Shown here: positions 40,734 to 43,062 of the stretch, in pieces
Numbering within the stretch: position 1 is the first letter of the stretch
How the letters are laid out: each line of letters begins with the position of its first letter
Origin: Candidatus Poribacteria bacterium
GTDB lineage: Bacteria; Poribacteria; WGA-4E; PCPOR2b
Direction: 5' to 3'
Length of the DNA stretch: 43,062 nt
NCBI GenBank assembly: GCA_022822005.1
Contig: JAJECO010000015.1
Coordinates: 1 to 43,062 of the forward strand
The notes under the pieces: model-generated
Told to the model about the DNA's origin: nothing
The model's database searches: none
What the model saw: the letters and a program-made list of their open reading frames with translations, nothing else
Translations under genes and position numbers: made by a program

Positions 40734-41642
40734 TCATTTCCCGTATTTGAACCGTGCAATCGCGCCTTGTTCTATTAATTCTGCACGCGCGTAATGCGCT
40801 GGCATCTGAGGCGATTTCCATCGTCCCGCAACCTGCATATTCACAACAGACGCCCCCGCTTGAGCGAGCGAAATAGCAGAGCCGATACGCAGCGAGTGTC
40901 CGGAGATTTTGCCTTCGATACCTGCCTCGCGTGCCCTGCGCTTGATAATTTTTCTTACGCCATCAACCGTTAGCCTGCCATCGCTGATGTGATCACCGCG
41001 TCGAACCCACCGAAAGAGTGGACCTTCTGTGATATTTCCCGCCTCACAATACTGCTTTATCGCCTCTTGCGTGGGCTCACCGATATACAGCGTCACATCC
41101 GGGAGGCCTGCCGTACCCGGGTGGGTCTTCGACTGACGAATCCTCAATGCACTACCAACATCCGCTACATCTACCGCGACCGCTTCGCTGATTCGTAACA
41201 GACAATCACTCATCAATCGAATCATCGCCGAATCTCTCAATCCAGCGATAGTTCCCTTCGTTTCAGCAAGGGCGCAAATCTGATCAACCTCCTCCCACGT
41301 GATGCCATCCACCTGTCCTCGTCCTCTGCCCTTACCCTTACGCCGAATGCCAGCGAGTGCCTTGTCCGTGATCTCAAAGGGGATTCCTACGCCTTGATTT
41401 TTTACCGTCCATTTGACCGCAGCGACAATTTTATTGATTGTCGCCGGTGACTTTCCGTCTTGATACAACTCTGTGATATAAGTTGCAAGCAGATTATCGC
41501 TCAGTGTACGTTCATCCAACCAGATTTCCAACTGTTCCATTGCGAGCCGATATGTCTCGACGGTGCTTGGTGCAAGACTCGCTTTAACCAATTCCTCCGT
41601 TTCGTCGCTGATAATGACTTGATTCCAAGTTGATGCATTCAT
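40734..41642 (-). CDS. Tyrosine recombinase / integrase
   Basis: This 302-aa site-specific recombinase has an N-terminal SAM-like core-binding domain (about residues 15-90: SLAPSTVETYRLAMEQLEIW). In the catalytic domain Arg is in DCLLRISEAVAV, Lys in IRQSKTHPG, His-x-x-Arg in GHSLRIGSA, a Trp at the second-His position in VAGRWKSPQM, and the tyrosine nucleophile probably in PAHYARAEL. Length is normal. GGAG lies 9 nt before the ATG and a promoter-like pair upstream. No att site, phage or transposon cargo was recognised, so its element is unknown. Palindromic repeats crowd its 3' end. Confidence 0.9.
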   Translation of the reverse strand: MNASTWNQVIISDETEELVKASLAPSTVETYRLAMEQLEIWLDERTLSDNLLATYITELYQDGKSPATINKIVAAVKWTVKNQGVGIPFEITDKALAGIRRKGKGRGRGQVDGITWEEVDQICALAETKGTIAGLRDSAMIRLMSDCLLRISEAVAVDVADVGSALRIRQSKTHPGTAGLPDVTLYIGEPTQEAIKQYCEAGNITEGPLFRWVRRGDHISDGRLTVDGVRKIIKRRAREAGIEGKISGHSLRIGSAISLAQAGASVVNMQVAGRWKSPQMPAHYARAELIEQGAIARFKYGK

Positions 41643-42169
41643 GATCTTTTCTCCATTCTGAGTCTGTAAGTTCTTTATGATTCTATTGAAGTGTTATTCT
41701 ATATAATTATAATCGGTATTGTCAAGGCTTTTTTACTAATTATTTTTTTTAGAAAAGGAGCGATGATAAGTATACGATTGTTCCTCAAATGCCGATAAAC
41801 ATTGACGAGAGCGTCGGAGGTCGCCCCAACAAATCGGGCTTTACATCCATTCACCTCAAATGGAAAATGGTTTAATATCGCTGTTAGTAGAAAATCGCAC
41901 ACCAAATCAACAAACCTTGGACCTGATGGTTAAAATCCAAGCTACCAGTGGGTTTTTGACAGGGGACGATTAATGGATTACCTACATAGAATAACACATG
42001 TAACGCTTTATTTGTTTCTAAAGCGAATTCCCTAACAGAATACCAACGCATTCCATTAAACTCATATCTCAACGCTGAAGTTGTAGTTTGATGACTCATC
42101 GCCCGTCATAGGACGTATCGGAAAAATTACTGACATTCACCATCAACTGAATACAAGGAATTAAAACTA
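41643..42169. other. 527-nt intergenic region, AT-rich, possible decayed ORFs
   Basis: It contains the integrase promoter candidate and two overlapping minus-strand ORFs of 68 and 71 codons (41699-41905 and 42099-41884) read toward the integrase. Neither has a strong ribosome site or a recognisable family. They could be small accessory proteins, or fragments of one gene split by a frameshift. The base composition is lower in G+C than in neighbouring genes, as is common around integrated DNA. Confidence 0.4.
41696..41725 (-). promoter_or_regulatory. Promoter candidate for the integrase
   Basis: On the minus strand TTGACA (41725-41720) is followed after 18 nt by TAGAAT (41701-41696); an overlapping TATAGA with a 16-nt spacer is an alternative -10. 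The predicted start lies about 47 nt before the ATG. Confidence 0.55.
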
Positions 42170-43062
42170 TTGAAAAAACAAACGATTGGTTTCCTCCTGC
42201 TATTTTTGATTTGTACATTGATGCCGTTGGGGGCAACGGCGGCATTATCGATAGTTGTGATACATTATCCCGGCTCCACTGACCCCGGTGGCACAATGAC
42301 ATTTCTCGTTGAGGTTCGGGAGGACGGAAGTCCTGTGTCAGGGGGTCAATCAGTGACGTTTAGCATCACGTCGGGCGATGGAAATGCCTGGATCGGTTAC
42401 GTAGGCACGGCGACGACTCGCAGCACAACGACTAGTAGCAACGGACGTGCCTCCGCCACAATAAGGTTAGGAAGCAAGGCGACCGGTTCATACACGATAA
42501 CCGCGTCAGCTGGAAGTGCATCTGTGAGTGTGACCGCAAAATCTAATACGCCATCACCACCACCGCCACCGCCGCCATTGATCATAAGTGTAGCAAGTTT
42601 TCCCGGATCAGGCGACCCCGGCGATTCGTTGACATTTACTGTTAAGGTTACTGAGGGTGAGAGTCCTGCATCAGGGAAAACAGTGACGTTTAGGATCACT
42701 TCAGGAGATGGAAATGCGTCGCTGAGTCCCACAAGTGCAACGACCGGTAGCAACGGACAGGCCTCCACGACAGTGACACTTGGGAGCGGTGCCTCCGGTT
42801 CATACAGGATTAGAGCCTCGGTTGGTGGCAAGTCTCTAGCTGTGTATGCGAGTGTTACATCCTCAACGGAACCTGAGCCCGAACCGGATCCTGAACCACC
42901 GCCACCCCCACCACCCCCACCGCCGCCACCGCCACGGGATTTTTCGATAGTTTGGATACATTATCCTTGTGCGGTAACTTATCCCTGTTCCATCGACCCC
43001 GGTGATACAATGACATTTTTGGTTGAGGTTCGGGAGGACGGAAGTCCTGTGTCAGGGGGTCA
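42170..43062 (+). CDS. Secreted Ig-like (Big_1/invasin-type) repeat protein, partial at the right edge
   Basis: The reading frame stays open to the end of the window (297 codons). The TTG start has AAGGAA 9 nt upstream and is followed by a signal peptide (KKQTIGFLLLFLICTLMPLG, cleaved near ATAA). Then come Ig-like repeats of about 100 residues, each with DPGGTMTFLVEVREDGSPVS, SVTFSITSGDGNA and SNGRASATIRLGS type segments. They are joined by proline linkers at about residues 128-137 and 234-256, the second with Glu-Pro repeats. A third repeat begins at 257. Such proteins are adhesins or surface structural proteins. Its full length, C-terminal anchor and function are not visible. Confidence 0.88.
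   Translation, partial: MKKQTIGFLLLFLICTLMPLGATAALSIVVIHYPGSTDPGGTMTFLVEVREDGSPVSGGQSVTFSITSGDGNAWIGYVGTATTRSTTTSSNGRASATIRLGSKATGSYTITASAGSASVSVTAKSNTPSPPPPPPPLIISVASFPGSGDPGDSLTFTVKVTEGESPASGKTVTFRITSGDGNASLSPTSATTGSNGQASTTVTLGSGASGSYRIRASVGGKSLAVYASVTSSTEPEPEPDPEPPPPPPPPPPPPPRDFSIVWIHYPCAVTYPCSIDPGDTMTFLVEVREDGSPVSGG

Noticed and set aside
41699-41905. A transposase (rve-type) fragment in the AT-rich region upstream of the integrase.
   Set aside because: A faint resemblance in one short segment is not enough; no DDE residues or neighbouring transposase pieces could be identified.
42397-42831. A 144-codon minus-strand open frame rich in proline and valine.
   Set aside because: It is the antisense shadow of the Ig-repeat gene, whose signal peptide, repeats and frame continuity are much stronger evidence.

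Overview
The window looks like a chromosomal contig from an uncultured Gram-negative bacterium, most consistent with Candidatus Poribacteria or a neighbouring candidate phylum. The assignment is an inference from gene content. Phytanoyl-CoA dioxygenase-like proteins, three Gfo/Idh/MocA oxidoreductases, a sulfatase, DUF362 and CocE-type hydrolases sit beside a complete bacterial proteasome locus with a UBact-type (Gram-negative Pup-like) modifier. No rRNA, tRNA or CRISPR array was seen. Both ends of the window lie in repeats: a REP-like element on the left, and on the right a 41-nt stretch identical to one 0.7 kb upstream. The window may therefore be a whole contig broken at repeats.

Layout. 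0.2-5.9 kb (+): PhyH dioxygenase, two Gfo/Idh/MocA oxidoreductases, an orphan HicB-like antitoxin, a DegT-family PLP enzyme and an unusual RelA-zinc-finger/winged-helix protein. 5.9-8.6 kb (+): MATE transporter and a membrane-anchored VWA protein. 8.8-12.8 kb (+): a consensus promoter, BMP-type binding protein, enolase-superfamily enzyme and two-domain ABC ATPase; no permease is present. 12.8-13.5 kb (+): a short CDF-like metal transporter with cysteines at its second metal site. 13.7-18.0 kb (-): alpha/beta hydrolase, PhyH, aldo/keto-reductase-like protein (consensus promoter) and an O-antigen ligase-like polytopic protein. 18.3-22.7 kb (+): WD40-like protein, PolX-type HhH protein, SDR and CocE/NonD hydrolase. 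22.8-25.1 kb (-): a divergent DnaA-like ATPase and Era.

25.2-32.3 kb (-) is the most informative region. A single-direction cluster encodes ARC/Mpa-like ATPase, Dop-like enzyme, UBact, proteasome beta, proteasome alpha and PafA-like ligase, and closes with an intrinsic terminator. PafA would attach UBact, which already ends in Gly-Glu, to target lysines. ARC would unfold tagged proteins into the alpha/beta chamber, and the Dop homologue would remove tags.

32.7-40.6 kb (+): RadC, DUF362, sulfatase, two unrecognised exported or membrane proteins, a third Gfo/Idh/MocA oxidoreductase and an amidohydrolase. 40.7-41.6 kb (-): a lone tyrosine recombinase. 42.2 kb to the end (+): the start of a secreted, proline-rich Ig-like repeat protein.

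Intergenic spaces hold at least five families of small palindromic or terminal-inverted-repeat elements and no recognisable transposase. The most striking is a 70-nt double hairpin present four times, always exactly 70 nt, with complementary tetraloops and a compensatory stem change.
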